Assembly: GCF_009759685.1 (NCBI RefSeq)
Contig: NZ_CP046654.1
Location: 3,658,001-3,722,000, forward strand
DNA: 64,000 bases
Direction: 5' to 3'
From: Acinetobacter baumannii
GTDB lineage: Bacteria; Pseudomonadota; Gammaproteobacteria; Pseudomonadales; Moraxellaceae
Shown: one piece after another, positions 9,006 to 18,139 of the stretch
Layout: every line of letters starts with the position of its first letter
How positions within the stretch are numbered: the stretch's first letter is position 1
Notes under the pieces: model-generated
The model's input: only the letters and a program-made list of their open reading frames with translations
What the model was told of the DNA's origin: nothing
The model's database searches: none
Program-made: the position numbers and the translations under genes

Positions 9006-9332
9006 TTATTGAGTATCTTCTTGCGCTAATGCAGGATATTGCTTGATGTGATCATGTTCAAACTGATAAGCATGCATTAACTTTAAATACTCTGCTCTAT
9101 GAATTTCTGATTGAGCCATAATCAACTCGGCCATATCTTGAGTTCTTGGATAAGTAGCCTGTCGAGAAAGTTGCACAATTCGTTGATACTGTTCTGAATT
9201 CACAGGACGTAGTAATGCCAAATAAGACAGCATAAAAATACAGCCAATGATAATAATCACAACCAGATTAAAACATTGATCTGCCTTTAACTCAGACTTT
9301 AATTTAAGAAAATTTTCTTTGAATGTGAGCAT
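9006..9332 (-). CDS. Hypothetical single-helix membrane protein
   Basis: A 108-residue protein I do not recognise. One membrane helix (about residues 22-42, NLVVIIIIGCIFMLSYLALL) follows a lysine-rich N-terminus. The C-terminal half is polar and predicted helical (QRIVQLSRQATYPRTQDMAELIMAQSE). GAGGTAGG just upstream of ATG 9332 is a good ribosome site, which supports it as a real gene. It lies between ftsY and another small leftward membrane protein gene; no function can be inferred. Confidence 0.6.
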   Translation of the reverse strand: MLTFKENFLKLKSELKADQCFNLVVIIIIGCIFMLSYLALLRPVNSEQYQRIVQLSRQATYPRTQDMAELIMAQSEIHRAEYLKLMHAYQFEHDHIKQYPALAQEDTQ

Positions 9333-9388
9333 GACCTACCTCTAATGAATGTAGTGTAGGGTTCAATGCACTTCAGCACAAGGTCAAA

Positions 9389-9424
9389 ATCCAGTAAGGC
9401 TATTATTCTTTAACCTTACTGGAT
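9389..9424 (-). terminator. Inverted repeat after the tail-anchored protein gene
   Basis: A perfect 11-base inverted repeat (ATCCAGTAAGG / CCTTACTGGAT) with a 14-base loop, 9 bases after the stop of the leftward gene at 9433. Only a three-base T run follows, so it is a weak terminator or a protective 3' hairpin. Confidence 0.5.
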
Positions 9425-9432
9425 GACAATTG

Positions 9433-9792
9433 CTAGCCCATTAAGGAACGAATTACAGAGAAGTATAAAATTGCAGCAATAATAACTAATACTAATAGCA
9501 TAGCAAAAATACTTAAACCTTCTTCTGCATCTGCTGGGTGCAATTCATCTTCATCTGCAATTTTTCTAAGTTCACCATCATAAACTTGATAGAACCAAGC
9601 TTTTTGATTAGGGTCTAATTGACGAGCATAGTCGAAAACCCGTTTCCTTTGTGCTAGACAATAATCCCCTAAATGTATTTCTTGATGGAAAATTGCTTCG
9701 TCTAATAATTTACGATGGTAATGGGCAAGTTCTATGATTTGCTCCTCTTTAGGAGGATTATCAAAAACAAAGCCATCAATAGTATTTGTCAT
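9433..9792 (-). CDS. Hypothetical protein with a C-terminal membrane anchor
   Basis: A 119-residue protein not recognised. The first 95 residues are soluble, rich in charged residues and helical (QIIELAHYHRKLLDEAIFHQEIHLG...). A single hydrophobic helix (about residues 96-114, IFAMLLVLVIIAAILYFSV) ends the protein, so it is likely tail-anchored in the inner membrane. GGAGAATAACT before ATG 9792 is a convincing ribosome site. It is transcribed toward ftsY but separated from the next gene by a hairpin. Confidence 0.6.
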   Translation of the reverse strand: MTNTIDGFVFDNPPKEEQIIELAHYHRKLLDEAIFHQEIHLGDYCLAQRKRVFDYARQLDPNQKAWFYQVYDGELRKIADEDELHPADAEEGLSIFAMLLVLVIIAAILYFSVIRSLMG

Positions 9793-10007
9793 AGTTATTC
9801 TCCTTGTCTTTTATTCTCATATTGATTTTACTCAAAATTATTTGTGAATAATGTTTAATCATGTATCCTAATAGTGAACTAATTGGTGCTTCTTAATAGT
9901 TGACAAATCCATTAATTTGTAATATTAGTTTAACAATTCTAAGTTAAATTAGTTCAAAGGCAGTGGCCTTTAGAAAAAGTAATCATAATTACAATAAGGA
10001 GTTTTAT

Positions 10008-10241
10008 ATGATTCAACGTATCTCTCATCATGATTTAGAACATGTATACGCAACTGCGGTTAACACAATTCAGTCTCAAATGAATTTCCAAGATGCAGTT
10101 GCACAGTTAGAAGAAGTTGCTCGTGCTGGTCACGGTAAAGCTGCTTTGTTCTTAGCAGAACTATACTACCAAGGTTTCCGTGTTGAACGTGATTCCATGA
10201 AAGCACAATACTGGCAGAAGCTAGCCACGATGCAAGCATAA
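10008..10241 (+). CDS. Small Sel1-repeat protein
   Basis: A 77-residue protein containing one Sel1-like repeat (about residues 43-75: GHGKAALFLAELYYQGFRVERDSMKAQYWQKLA), a TPR-like helix pair used in protein contacts. No signal peptide or other domain is present, so it is probably a cytoplasmic adaptor of unknown partner. The start at 10008 is fixed by AAGGAG at 9996-10001; a longer reading from GTG 9963 lacks a ribosome site. A terminator follows directly. Confidence 0.7.
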   Translation: MIQRISHHDLEHVYATAVNTIQSQMNFQDAVAQLEEVARAGHGKAALFLAELYYQGFRVERDSMKAQYWQKLATMQA

Positions 10242-10245
10242 AGAA

Positions 10246-10269
10246 ACGTCACTTAGGTGGCGTTTTTTT
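10246..10269 (+). terminator. Terminator after the Sel1-repeat gene
   Basis: A 7-base stem ACGTCAC / GTGGCGT (one G-T pair) with loop TTAG, followed by seven T. Confidence 0.85.
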
Positions 10270-10427
10270 ATACCTATACAAAACCAAAATTACCTATTTG
10301 CCTAAAGCTTTACTTCGCCACTTCAGTCGTGACTTAGAAAGTACCCCTTATCCAGCATTTATTTGTATAGATATTTCTACTCATCAATATTTGTTTACGA
10401 TTTGACACCTGTTTAAACTGAAATGTC

Positions 10428-10853
10428 ATGTGGTTCTCTTATAATAAGCAGGACAAGTTGAAAACCTTTAAATTTAAAATGAACAGTTTAAGTAATCTAC
10501 AACCGGTTTCTAAAGACTTGATGATCAAGATTTATATTTTAAGAACCATGATGTACTGCGGGGTTCTGTGGGGACTATTTGATGAAGGCTGGGCCATTAA
10601 ATCAGATCAGGAAGATTTTATTTTTCCGTTCTGGCTAAATGGAGTACAAGCACATCGATACGCCAAAACTCACTGGCCCAATTACAAGCCAAGAAAGATT
10701 ACCCCAAAAGACTTTCATGAATCTTTATTACCTACTTTAACACGGTTAAAAGTCACTCCTGCTTTATTTAACTCATCTCATCGCAAGTTGAAGTTATCTA
10801 CACAGCAAATGCATCATTTCTTTTTTAATCATCCAAAATGGCAGGTAGCTTAA
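10428..10853 (+). CDS. DUF2750-like hypothetical protein
   Basis: A 141-residue cytoplasmic protein. The central region (VLWGLFDEGWAIKSDQEDFIFPFWLNGVQAHRYA) resembles DUF2750 proteins, which share a W-x-L-x-DEGW motif and a PFW segment; the function of that family is unknown. ATG 10428 gives the longest reading; ATG 10479 would remove 17 residues and leave the domain intact. No operon partner is present, as the next gene starts 140 bases away. The family match is from memory and moderate. Confidence 0.55.
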   Translation: MWFSYNKQDKLKTFKFKMNSLSNLQPVSKDLMIKIYILRTMMYCGVLWGLFDEGWAIKSDQEDFIFPFWLNGVQAHRYAKTHWPNYKPRKITPKDFHESLLPTLTRLKVTPALFNSSHRKLKLSTQQMHHFFFNHPKWQVA

Positions 10854-10993
10854 AGTTTCTTTGAGCTACCCAATATAGCGTGCTTTTTGAACGCTTGAAC
10901 ATAAAACTTATATTTGAATGACTGGCAAGTCTTTGCATTTTTCAAAAATCGAGCTAATTTAAATCAAAATGATAAAACAACAGGACAGAAGAA

Positions 10994-11425
10994 ATGACTA
11001 TCGTTGCACAAGTAATTAAGAACAAATCTGAACAAGCCATTTTTACAATTTCACCCGAAGCAACTGTCCTCGAAGCAATTACGATTATGGCCGAAAAAGG
11101 TATTGGTGCTTTAGTCGTAGCAGAAGGTGAACAAGTTGTTGGAATATTATCTGAACGCGATTACACACGAAAAGTAACGCTTATGGAGCGCTCATCTTAT
11201 AGCACTACAGTAGCTGAAATTATGACAGCAAAAGTGATTACGGTAGGTTTAAATAATACGGTTGAAGAATGTTTACAGCTTATGACCGATCGTCATTTAC
11301 GTCACTTACCTGTATTAGATAATGGAAAATTGGTTGGTTTCATTTCAATTGGTGACTTGGTTAAAGCCGCTATGGAAGACCAGAAGGTTTTGATTGAACA
11401 ATTAAAACAATATATTTCAGGCTAA
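10994..11425 (+). CDS. CBS-domain pair protein
   Basis: A 143-residue protein made almost entirely of two CBS motifs (about residues 12-65 and 77-130). The linker segments VVGILSERDYTRKV and LVGFISIGDLVKAAMED are typical. Such stand-alone Bateman modules bind adenine nucleotides and are thought to regulate partner enzymes; the partner is not evident here. ATG 10994 is preceded by a purine-rich GACAGAAGAA. It shares a terminator with the convergent argD. Confidence 0.85.
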   Translation: MTIVAQVIKNKSEQAIFTISPEATVLEAITIMAEKGIGALVVAEGEQVVGILSERDYTRKVTLMERSSYSTTVAEIMTAKVITVGLNNTVEECLQLMTDRHLRHLPVLDNGKLVGFISIGDLVKAAMEDQKVLIEQLKQYISG

Positions 11426-11435
11426 ATACAAAAAT

Positions 11436-11462
11436 AAAAATGGGCGATTAACGCCCATTTTT
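11436..11462. terminator. Bidirectional terminator between the CBS gene and argD
   Basis: Stem AAAAATGGGCG / CGCCCATTTTT with a short loop and T runs on both strands, between convergent genes. Confidence 0.88.
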
Positions 11463-11475
11463 ATTGTCCTTAAAC

Positions 11476-12684
11476 TTAAAGATAATTCGTAATTAATGCG
11501 ACTAAACGCTCTAGCAAAATATCAGCTTGAGCTTGTGTTATGTTAATTGGCGGTAATAAACGCACCACCGAACCTGCCGTAACGTTAATAATAAGTTTGT
11601 ATTCATCACGAGCAATCGCAACGAGCTCAGCACAATCTTTAGGTAATTGGATACCAATCATCATACCGAAACCACGTACTTGCACATTCTTATCCGACAA
11701 TTGAGCACGTAATTGGTCAACAATATAATTACCCACTACTGCTGCATTCTCTACTGCATTCTCCTTCTGGATCGTATCAATTACCGTGTAAACCACACGA
11801 GAACCCAATACTGTACCACCATAAGTAGAACCATGACTGCCAGGCCCTAACAAGCCTACTGCTTTACCTTGAGTCATTACAGCACCCACCGGAAAACCGT
11901 TACCCAAACCTTTTGCTGTGGTCAAAACATCCGGAATAATATTCGTATGTTGATACGCAAAGTATTTACCAGTACGGCCATTACCAGTTTGAATTTCATC
12001 TAGCATCATTAACCAGTTATGTTGGTTACAAATTTGGCGAACTTCTTCTAAATAGCTAAATCCTTGTGGTGCAGTATTAATACCACCTTCACCTTGAATT
12101 GGTTCAATTAAAATAGCAACGATATCTGGATGCTGTAAGGCAGCCTCTTGAATCGCTTCAATATCACCAAATGGCACTCGAATAAAACCTTCCACTAAAG
12201 GTGCAAAACCGTCTTGTACTTTCTTGTTACCAGTTGCTGACAGTGTCGCCAAAGTACGACCATGAAATGACTGCTCAGCAACAATAATCTTTGGCAAGCT
12301 TATACCTTGTTGAGTACCAAATTTACGAGCAATTTTAATTGCTCCTTCATTTGACTCGGCGCCACTGTTTGAAAAGAAAATTTCTTCCATACCTGAAACT
12401 TGAGCAAGCTTTTGAGCAGCCGCAGTTTGCCAAGGAATTTCAAACAAATTACTCGTATGCACGAGTGTAGCTGCTTGCTCTGCAATGGCTTCTGCAATAG
12501 CTGGATGAGCGTGCCCTAAACCACATACAGCAATACCAGTGAGTGCATCTAAATATTCTGTACCATCTTGTGTATAAAGATACGCCCCTCGGCCTCGAAC
12601 AAAACTGATCGCTTGGCGACCATAAGTAGCCATTAAATGTGTTGGTTGATCAGGTTGTACTGGAGCTAGGGTAATATCAGTCAT
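11476..12684 (-). CDS. argD: Acetylornithine/succinyldiaminopimelate aminotransferase
   Basis: A 402-residue class III PLP aminotransferase of arginine (and possibly lysine) synthesis, transferring an amino group between glutamate and N-acetylornithine semialdehyde. Visible motifs are NSGAESNEGAIKIARKFG (cofactor phosphate contact), SFHGRTLATLSATGN, the aspartate segment MMLDEIQTGNGRTG, and the PLP lysine in TTAKGLGNGFPVGA. The length and the LIEPIQGEGG segment are typical of ArgD; related omega-aminotransferases are less likely. ATG 12684 is chosen over the GTG one codon earlier. No other arginine gene is nearby. Confidence 0.88.
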   Translation of the reverse strand: MTDITLAPVQPDQPTHLMATYGRQAISFVRGRGAYLYTQDGTEYLDALTGIAVCGLGHAHPAIAEAIAEQAATLVHTSNLFEIPWQTAAAQKLAQVSGMEEIFFSNSGAESNEGAIKIARKFGTQQGISLPKIIVAEQSFHGRTLATLSATGNKKVQDGFAPLVEGFIRVPFGDIEAIQEAALQHPDIVAILIEPIQGEGGINTAPQGFSYLEEVRQICNQHNWLMMLDEIQTGNGRTGKYFAYQHTNIIPDVLTTAKGLGNGFPVGAVMTQGKAVGLLGPGSHGSTYGGTVLGSRVVYTVIDTIQKENAVENAAVVGNYIVDQLRAQLSDKNVQVRGFGMMIGIQLPKDCAELVAIARDEYKLIINVTAGSVVRLLPPINITQAQADILLERLVALITNYL

Positions 12685-12911
12685 CACGAACTCTGTCTGT
12701 ATGAGGTTTTAAGAAGGGTTTATATAAACAAAAACTTGCACTGATGAAAAGTCTCATCATTCATTTATCTAAAATTTCGTCTGCTTTTTGCTATCGCTTC
12801 GGTTTATACAATAAAATATTGAATATTCTGTGCAACTTTAAGCAACAAGGCGGTTTGCAAAGCGATGTGAACACCCCCTATAATGCTGCAAGATTAGTTG
12901 AGGATCTATTT

Positions 12912-13253
12912 ATGACTGAACAAGCACGTGATACTGAAGCGTTAATTCGCGATCAAATTGCGAAGCATCCCGTTTTACTTTACATGAAAGGCACTCCACA
13001 GTTTCCACAATGTGGTTTCTCTGCACGTGCAGTAGAGGCGCTCAGTCAAATTGGTCGTCCATTTGCATATGTGAACATCTTAGAAAACCCTGATATTCGT
13101 GCAACTTTACCAAAAATTGCAAACTGGCCTACTTTCCCACAATTATGGGTAAACGGCGAGCTTATTGGTGGTAGCGATATCATGCTTGAAATGTTCCAAA
13201 ATGGCGAATTAAAACCATTAATCGAACAATACAGCGCAGCTCCAGAAGCTTAA
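12912..13253 (+). CDS. grxD: Monothiol glutaredoxin Grx4
   Basis: A 113-residue glutaredoxin with the monothiol CGFS active site (C34 in FPQCGFSARAVEAL). It also has the glutathione-binding WPTFPQLWVNGELIGGSDI segment. Grx4-type proteins carry and transfer [2Fe-2S] clusters rather than act mainly as disulfide reductases. GAGGA 8 bases before ATG 12912 sets the start; the longer open frame from 12744 is not needed. It is divergent from argD. Confidence 0.95.
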   Translation: MTEQARDTEALIRDQIAKHPVLLYMKGTPQFPQCGFSARAVEALSQIGRPFAYVNILENPDIRATLPKIANWPTFPQLWVNGELIGGSDIMLEMFQNGELKPLIEQYSAAPEA

Positions 13254-13257
13254 TAAT

Positions 13258-13287
13258 AAAAAAGCCAATCGAAAGATTGGCTTTTTT
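13258..13287. terminator. Bidirectional terminator after grxD
   Basis: Stem AAAAAAGCCAATC / GATTGGCTTTTTT with loop GAAA and T runs on both strands. Confidence 0.9.
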
Positions 13288-13299
13288 ATACTTATAAAT

Positions 13300-13623
13300 T
13301 TAACAATCACTTATACCGACATAACGAAATAGTCCATCTACACCAAGATCTGCTTTTAAAATAGTTAAATTTTTATATGGTGTAGTCGTTATCGCATCAA
13401 AAATATTCATATTCGGATCTTCATGTAACTCATCTACGTTTTGATTCATAACTTCTTCAAAACGGTCAGCAACAAACTCAAATCCTAAGTCCATTGCAAT
13501 AAATACTGTATGTTCACAAGGTTGAACATATTGCTCTTGTGTCCAATCAATAACGGCAAGCTTACAAATCGGGCAAATAATATTAGCGGTTGCGTTCTCT
13601 AATTCAACTAACTGGTAAGACAT
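13300..13623 (-). CDS. Hypothetical protein with zinc-ribbon-like cysteines
   Basis: A 107-residue acidic protein I do not recognise. CPIC (about residues 17-20) and PCEH (about 35-38) could form a small metal site. The rest is acidic (FEFVADRFEEVMNQNVDELHEDPN). It lacks a signal peptide and has no clear ribosome site, yet the reading frame is uninterrupted and has its own shared terminator. No functional partner is adjacent. Confidence 0.55.
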   Translation of the reverse strand: MSYQLVELENATANIICPICKLAVIDWTQEQYVQPCEHTVFIAMDLGFEFVADRFEEVMNQNVDELHEDPNMNIFDAITTTPYKNLTILKADLGVDGLFRYVGISDC

Positions 13624-13866
13624 ATTATTTAAAAAATTGAGAAAAATATATTTTAGGAGAATTAGCCTATAAGCGCCATATTTGCTTATTAATTTAAGAA
13701 AATAAATTACAAAATAATTTCAATGTAATTACAATGAGATTTCAAATTATTTAGTTCTCTCTTTTATGGTTTATTTATAAGCTTTTTACAAAAAATTAAA
13801 ATCAAACTTTATCGTTGCAAAAGTAATAATGTAAAATCTTTAGTGTTGCATAAATAGGATATTTTA

Positions 13867-14769
13867 ATGCTCACAGATCTTGATGATTTTTATTGTTTTG
13901 CCCTTGTTGTTGAGCATGGTGGATTTAGTGCCGCCGAACGTGTTACGGATATTCCAAAATCAAAATTAAGTCGTCGTGTTTATAACTTAGAGGAAAATTT
14001 AGGGGTTCGCTTAATTCAGCGCAGTTCTCGTCATTTTGCAGTTACCGATATTGGTATGGATATTTATAGACACGCCCAAGTCATGATGAATGCCGCACAA
14101 GCAGCTCATGATTTGGTTGATCACTTAAGTATTCAACCTAGGGGGGTAGTCAAAGTAAGCGTTCCTGTAGACATAGCACAAAATCAGCTACCCAAAATTT
14201 TACCGGCATTTTTAAAAAAATATCCTGAAATTCGTTTACAACTTATTGTAAGTAATCGACGCGTTGATGTAATTAATGAAGGGATTGATATTGCTCTACG
14301 GGTCAGATCTAAACTAGATGATGACCCTAGTCTGGTACTAAGACAGTTTGCACTCATAGAACAAAGTCTCTTTGCAAGCCAAGCTTATTTAAATGAGTTT
14401 GGTAATATTAAGTCACCTGATGAGTTAAGTGATCATCGTATTTTAAGCTTGTCTGAAGAACATTTAGATCAACAATTTATATTACATGGCCCAGACAACC
14501 AACTGAAGAAAGTGAAAGTTAGCCCAACTATCATGGGAACAAATATTTATATGCTTGCCCAACTTGCAAGTCAAAATTGTGGTATTGCCTTGCTACCTGA
14601 CACAGCAGCTGAGGATTTTGTAAAATCAGGTCAACTTGTACAAATCTTGCCAGACTGGAAAGCAGCCCACGGTATATTCCATGCTGTTTATCCGTCACGA
14701 AGAGGTTTACTGCCAGCTGTACGTGTATTTATTGATTATTTGGTAGAACATCTTTCAGAACATCCATAA
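13867..14769 (+). CDS. LysR-family transcriptional regulator
   Basis: A 300-residue regulator. An N-terminal winged helix (about residues 3-62) contains GGFSAAERVTDIPKSKLSRRVYNLEENLGVRLIQRS. The C-terminal part (about 90-295) is a LysR substrate-binding domain, with PRGVVKVSVPVDIAQNQLP at its start. The helix-turn-helix wording fits the CrgA/DmlR-like branch. LysR genes are often divergent from their target, but the upstream neighbour is the small unknown gene at 13300, so the regulon cannot be guessed. The gene is preceded by a 243-base AT-rich gap holding its promoter. Confidence 0.88.
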   Translation: MLTDLDDFYCFALVVEHGGFSAAERVTDIPKSKLSRRVYNLEENLGVRLIQRSSRHFAVTDIGMDIYRHAQVMMNAAQAAHDLVDHLSIQPRGVVKVSVPVDIAQNQLPKILPAFLKKYPEIRLQLIVSNRRVDVINEGIDIALRVRSKLDDDPSLVLRQFALIEQSLFASQAYLNEFGNIKSPDELSDHRILSLSEEHLDQQFILHGPDNQLKKVKVSPTIMGTNIYMLAQLASQNCGIALLPDTAAEDFVKSGQLVQILPDWKAAHGIFHAVYPSRRGLLPAVRVFIDYLVEHLSEHP

Positions 14770-14778
14770 ATCAAAGCC

Positions 14779-14819
14779 GCATAAAAAAAGTTCGATAGAT
14801 TATCGAACTTTTTTTATGC
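14779..14819. terminator. Bidirectional terminator between the LysR gene and map
   Basis: A perfect 19-base stem (GCATAAAAAAAGTTCGATA and its complement) with loop GAT. T runs lie on both strands. Confidence 0.92.
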
Positions 14820-14822
14820 ATA

Positions 14823-15617
14823 TTAAATTTCTGGATAATTTCCCACACCTTCGGGCCACGGCGTTAATAATTCAAATCCTGTATCTGTAACAGCAACCAT
14901 ATGTTCCCATTGAGCAGATAACGAATGATCTTGGGCAATTACGGTCCAGCCGTCATTTAGCTCTTTTACCTGAGGTTTGCCTGCATTAACCATAGGTTCA
15001 ATTGTAAAGACCATCCCTTTTTTCAAAACAAGACCTTGGCCGCGTTGTCCATAATGTAGAATATTAGGCTGTTCATGATAAACTTTACCAATGCCATGCC
15101 CGCAATATTCACGAACAATGCTATATCCTTCGCGATGAGCGACCGATTGAATAGCGTAACCAATATCCCCTAAAGTCGCCCCTGGTTTAACTGCATGTAT
15201 ACCAGCGACCATTGCTTCATAAGTAGTTTCAACTAATTTTTTAGCATGTGGATTTACGTTACCGACATAGTACATACGGCTCGTATCACCAAAATAGCCA
15301 TCTTTAATAATTGCTACATCAATATTAATAATATCGCCATCTTTTAAAATTTTATTTTGAGAAGGGATACCGTGACATACCACTTCATTGACTGAAGTAC
15401 ATATTGTTTTTGTGAATCCATGATAACCCACATTAGCCGGTATAACTTTTAAAGTATTTACGATGTAATCATTACAAATATTGTCTAAATATTCAGTTGT
15501 TACACCTGGCTTGACATACTCCCCTATCATTTCTAAAACTTGTGCAGCCAAACGCCCAGAAACTCTTAATTTTTCTAGATCTTGTTCAGTTTTAATTGTA
15601 ACAGTAGAAGCTCTCAT
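14823..15617 (-). CDS. map: Type I methionine aminopeptidase
   Basis: A 264-residue metalloenzyme that removes the initiator methionine from new proteins. Metal ligands are visible in order: Asp in NIDVAIIKDGYFGD(TS), His in YCGHGIGK, Glu in FTIEPMV and Glu in QWEHMVAV. SVNEVVCHGIPS carries the active-site His. The N-terminal TEQDLEKLRVSGRLAAQVL helix is standard. GAGGA 8 bases before ATG 15617 supports the start. It is transcribed alone, not beside rpsB as in many bacteria, so another copy may exist elsewhere in the genome. Confidence 0.95.
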   Translation of the reverse strand: MRASTVTIKTEQDLEKLRVSGRLAAQVLEMIGEYVKPGVTTEYLDNICNDYIVNTLKVIPANVGYHGFTKTICTSVNEVVCHGIPSQNKILKDGDIINIDVAIIKDGYFGDTSRMYYVGNVNPHAKKLVETTYEAMVAGIHAVKPGATLGDIGYAIQSVAHREGYSIVREYCGHGIGKVYHEQPNILHYGQRGQGLVLKKGMVFTIEPMVNAGKPQVKELNDGWTVIAQDHSLSAQWEHMVAVTDTGFELLTPWPEGVGNYPEI

Positions 15618-15969
15618 TCAATTTTATCCTCGTAGGCACTGCTTTTACCACGCCTACAAAAATGTTAGTTAATTTAGAATATTTTAGAATGGATATAGGA
15701 TAGGCGGAAAGCTTTAAATGTCCAAATATTCAACATTCATAATAGAAATTTATATTTTCATTTTTACACAATTTCTTTAAAAAGTCAGACCTAAAAAATG
15801 TTTTCTTTATTTCTTTCAATGAGTTTTCAAGTAGATAACTTAACCAGTTGATATTTTTAATATCTCTGGATGATTGATACGGCCTAAAAAAAAGCTTTTT
15901 CACATAAAATAGCGCTTGATCATGATCTCTTTTGCTCTAAAATTCTTTCTTTTTTGTTAAATTTAATTT
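15618..15969. other. Intergenic region between map and brnQ
   Basis: A 352-base AT-rich gap between divergent genes. It must hold both promoters. I see no ORF, RNA gene or clear operator, only a self-complementary AAAAAGCTTTTT near 15893. The brnQ start has no Shine-Dalgarno sequence. Confidence 0.4.
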
Positions 15970-17271
15970 ATGCAACAGCTTCGTACCGGAGATATTATTG
16001 CCTTAGGTTTTATGACCTTTGCCCTCTTTATTGGGGCTGGTAATATTATCTTTCCTCCCATTGTCGCTCAACAAGCTGGTGATCATGTATGGCTAGCTGC
16101 CATAGGTTTTTTGATTACTGCCGTTGGCTTACCTGTAATTACCATTATGGCCCTCTCTCGTATGCAGGGTTCCATTGAAATTATTAGTTCACCGCTAGGT
16201 CGTATCGCAAGTCTGATCTTAACTGTAGTTTGTTATCTATCAGTTGGCCCTTTATTTGCTACACCACGCACCGCAACAGTTTCTTATGAAATTGGTTTCT
16301 CATCTTATTTTGGAACGTCTAGCAGTAGCCTTTTAATTTACAGTGCAATTTACTTCGCATTTGTAACTGTCGTTTCTTTATATCCAAACAAGCTTTTAGA
16401 CACAGTTGGACATGTTCTAGCTCCTCTGAAAATTATCGCTTTAGCAATTTTAGGTATTGCAGCGGTTATGATTCCTGCGGGTTATGTTCCTGCTCCAATT
16501 AATCATTACGTTAACTCTCCTGTTTCAGAAGGTTTCGTAAATGGTTATCTCACCATGGATACTTTAGGTGCCTTAGTATTTGGTATCGTCATTATTCAAG
16601 CGATCTACTCGCGTGGTGTTACTGACAACAAACTAGTGACCAAGTATGCAATTATTGCCAGCCTTATTTCTGGAGTAGGGCTTACTTTAGTTTACTTAAG
16701 CTTATTTAAATTAGGTTTGGGTAGTCATGAGGTCGCTCCTAATGCAGCAAATGGTGCTGTAATCCTACATGCATATGTTCAACATGCTTTTGGGAATATG
16801 GGTTCACTCTTCTTAACAGGCCTCATTTTCTTAGCATGTATGGTTACTGCAATTGGCTTAACTTGTGCATGTGCTGAATATTTCGCTCAACTCACCAAAT
16901 TGCCATATAAGCTTTTAGTTTTCATCTTAGTTGGTTTCTCTTTCATTATTTCCAACCTTGGATTGACTAAGCTAATTGCCGTATCAGTACCTGTCTTGAG
17001 TGCAATTTATCCACCTGCAATTGTAGTTATTATGCTCAGTTTCTTCTGGAAATTTTGGCATAAACCCTCTTTTATTGTCGGCTCAGTAACAAGCATTGCT
17101 TTAATTTTCGGAATTATTGACGGGCTTAAGGTTGCAGGCTTTGGTGATTACCTTCCTAATTTCCTTCAACACTTACCGTTAAATGAACAAAACTTGGCAT
17201 GGTTGATCCCATCTTTAGTTGTTCTTGTAGTGACCACTCTTATCGACAAAGTTAAACATAAAAGCATTTAA
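15970..17271 (+). CDS. brnQ: Branched-chain amino acid transporter BrnQ
   Basis: A 433-residue inner membrane symporter of the LIVCS family, importing leucine, isoleucine and valine with Na+ or H+. The N-terminus has the family signature GDIIALGFMTFALFIGAGNIIFPP, and about twelve hydrophobic helices follow. SVGPLFATPRTATVSYEIG is the conserved second signature. ATG 15970 matches the usual start although no ribosome site precedes it. It appears to be a single-gene unit; the next gene starts about 190 bases later. Confidence 0.93.
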   Translation: MQQLRTGDIIALGFMTFALFIGAGNIIFPPIVAQQAGDHVWLAAIGFLITAVGLPVITIMALSRMQGSIEIISSPLGRIASLILTVVCYLSVGPLFATPRTATVSYEIGFSSYFGTSSSSLLIYSAIYFAFVTVVSLYPNKLLDTVGHVLAPLKIIALAILGIAAVMIPAGYVPAPINHYVNSPVSEGFVNGYLTMDTLGALVFGIVIIQAIYSRGVTDNKLVTKYAIIASLISGVGLTLVYLSLFKLGLGSHEVAPNAANGAVILHAYVQHAFGNMGSLFLTGLIFLACMVTAIGLTCACAEYFAQLTKLPYKLLVFILVGFSFIISNLGLTKLIAVSVPVLSAIYPPAIVVIMLSFFWKFWHKPSFIVGSVTSIALIFGIIDGLKVAGFGDYLPNFLQHLPLNEQNLAWLIPSLVVLVVTTLIDKVKHKSI

Positions 17272-17462
17272 TCTGATGTTTTTTTGAAATCGAGTTTTAC
17301 CCAAACATGATTTTATATATTGAATAAAATGCTGCGTTTACCCAACCAGCATTTTATTTCTAACATCAGCATTTAGTGACAATTCAACTATAGATATAAT
17401 TAATTTTTACTGTAATATTACACTAAAATAATTTTTAGCTTACTCAGGAAAGAAGAGCATAA

Positions 17463-17882
17463 ATGAAAAGTAAATATTATTTAACATTAGCAGATGCTGA
17501 GTTTTTAATGGAAGAAGCTCAGAAATATGCAATTGAACACAACTTTAAAGTCAGTATAGCCATTGTTGATGAAACAAGCTCTTTATTACTTATGAAACGT
17601 CTAGATGGCGCTTCTCCTCTCACCACACATCTTTGCTTAGAAAAAGCTAAATGCTCATCAATGAGCGGTCGTCCTTCTAAATTTTACGAAGAGCTTCTTC
17701 AAAATGGTCGTCTTGGTTTCTTGAGTATGCCAAGTGCTAAAGGTATGCTAGAAGGCGGAAAAGCGATTATTTATGAAGGCCAGATTTTAGGCGCGATTGG
17801 TGTTTCAGGTGTTCAATCTTTTGAAGATGCTGAAATTGCTCAACACGCTATTGATGTTTTTTTACAAAAACAAAGTAGCTAA
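17463..17882 (+). CDS. GlcG/HbpS-like (DUF336) protein
   Basis: A 139-residue cytoplasmic protein of the GlcG/HbpS fold. The family pattern is visible: LADAEFLMEEAQKYAIEHNFKVSIAIVDE, then LLLMKRLDGASPLT, and the glycine-rich GMLEGGKAIIYEGQILGAIGVSGV near the end. Members include the haem-binding HbpS and small proteins beside glycolate or glycerol genes; the biochemical role here is unknown. A purine-rich AGGAAAGAAGAG stretch precedes the ATG. It is not in an operon with a recognisable enzyme. Confidence 0.8.
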   Translation: MKSKYYLTLADAEFLMEEAQKYAIEHNFKVSIAIVDETSSLLLMKRLDGASPLTTHLCLEKAKCSSMSGRPSKFYEELLQNGRLGFLSMPSAKGMLEGGKAIIYEGQILGAIGVSGVQSFEDAEIAQHAIDVFLQKQSS

Positions 17883-18139
17883 AGCAAATTTAAAGAAGAG
17901 AAATTATTATACTTTTCATTTAAATAATTTCTCTTTTCTAAAAAAGTAATTATTTTATACAAAAATGTTTAATATTTACTTTTTTAATACCTTAACCATT
18001 TATAAACATAGAAGTTTTTATAAAACTGTTCAAAAAATTTTCTATTGACTATTGAATTAAGCTAAAAATACAAGTACAACATTAAACTTATTCTTGACTA
18101 AAACATTCGGTTTTAGCGCAACCACAAGGAGGGATGGAG

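Noticed and set aside
12744..12911. 56-residue N-terminal extension of Grx4
   Set aside because: The sequence is not glutaredoxin-like, and GAGGA sits correctly before ATG 12912.
13867..14769. LysR-type gene as regulator of map
   Set aside because: map is convergent with it, not divergent, and separated by a perfect bidirectional terminator, so no link is supported.
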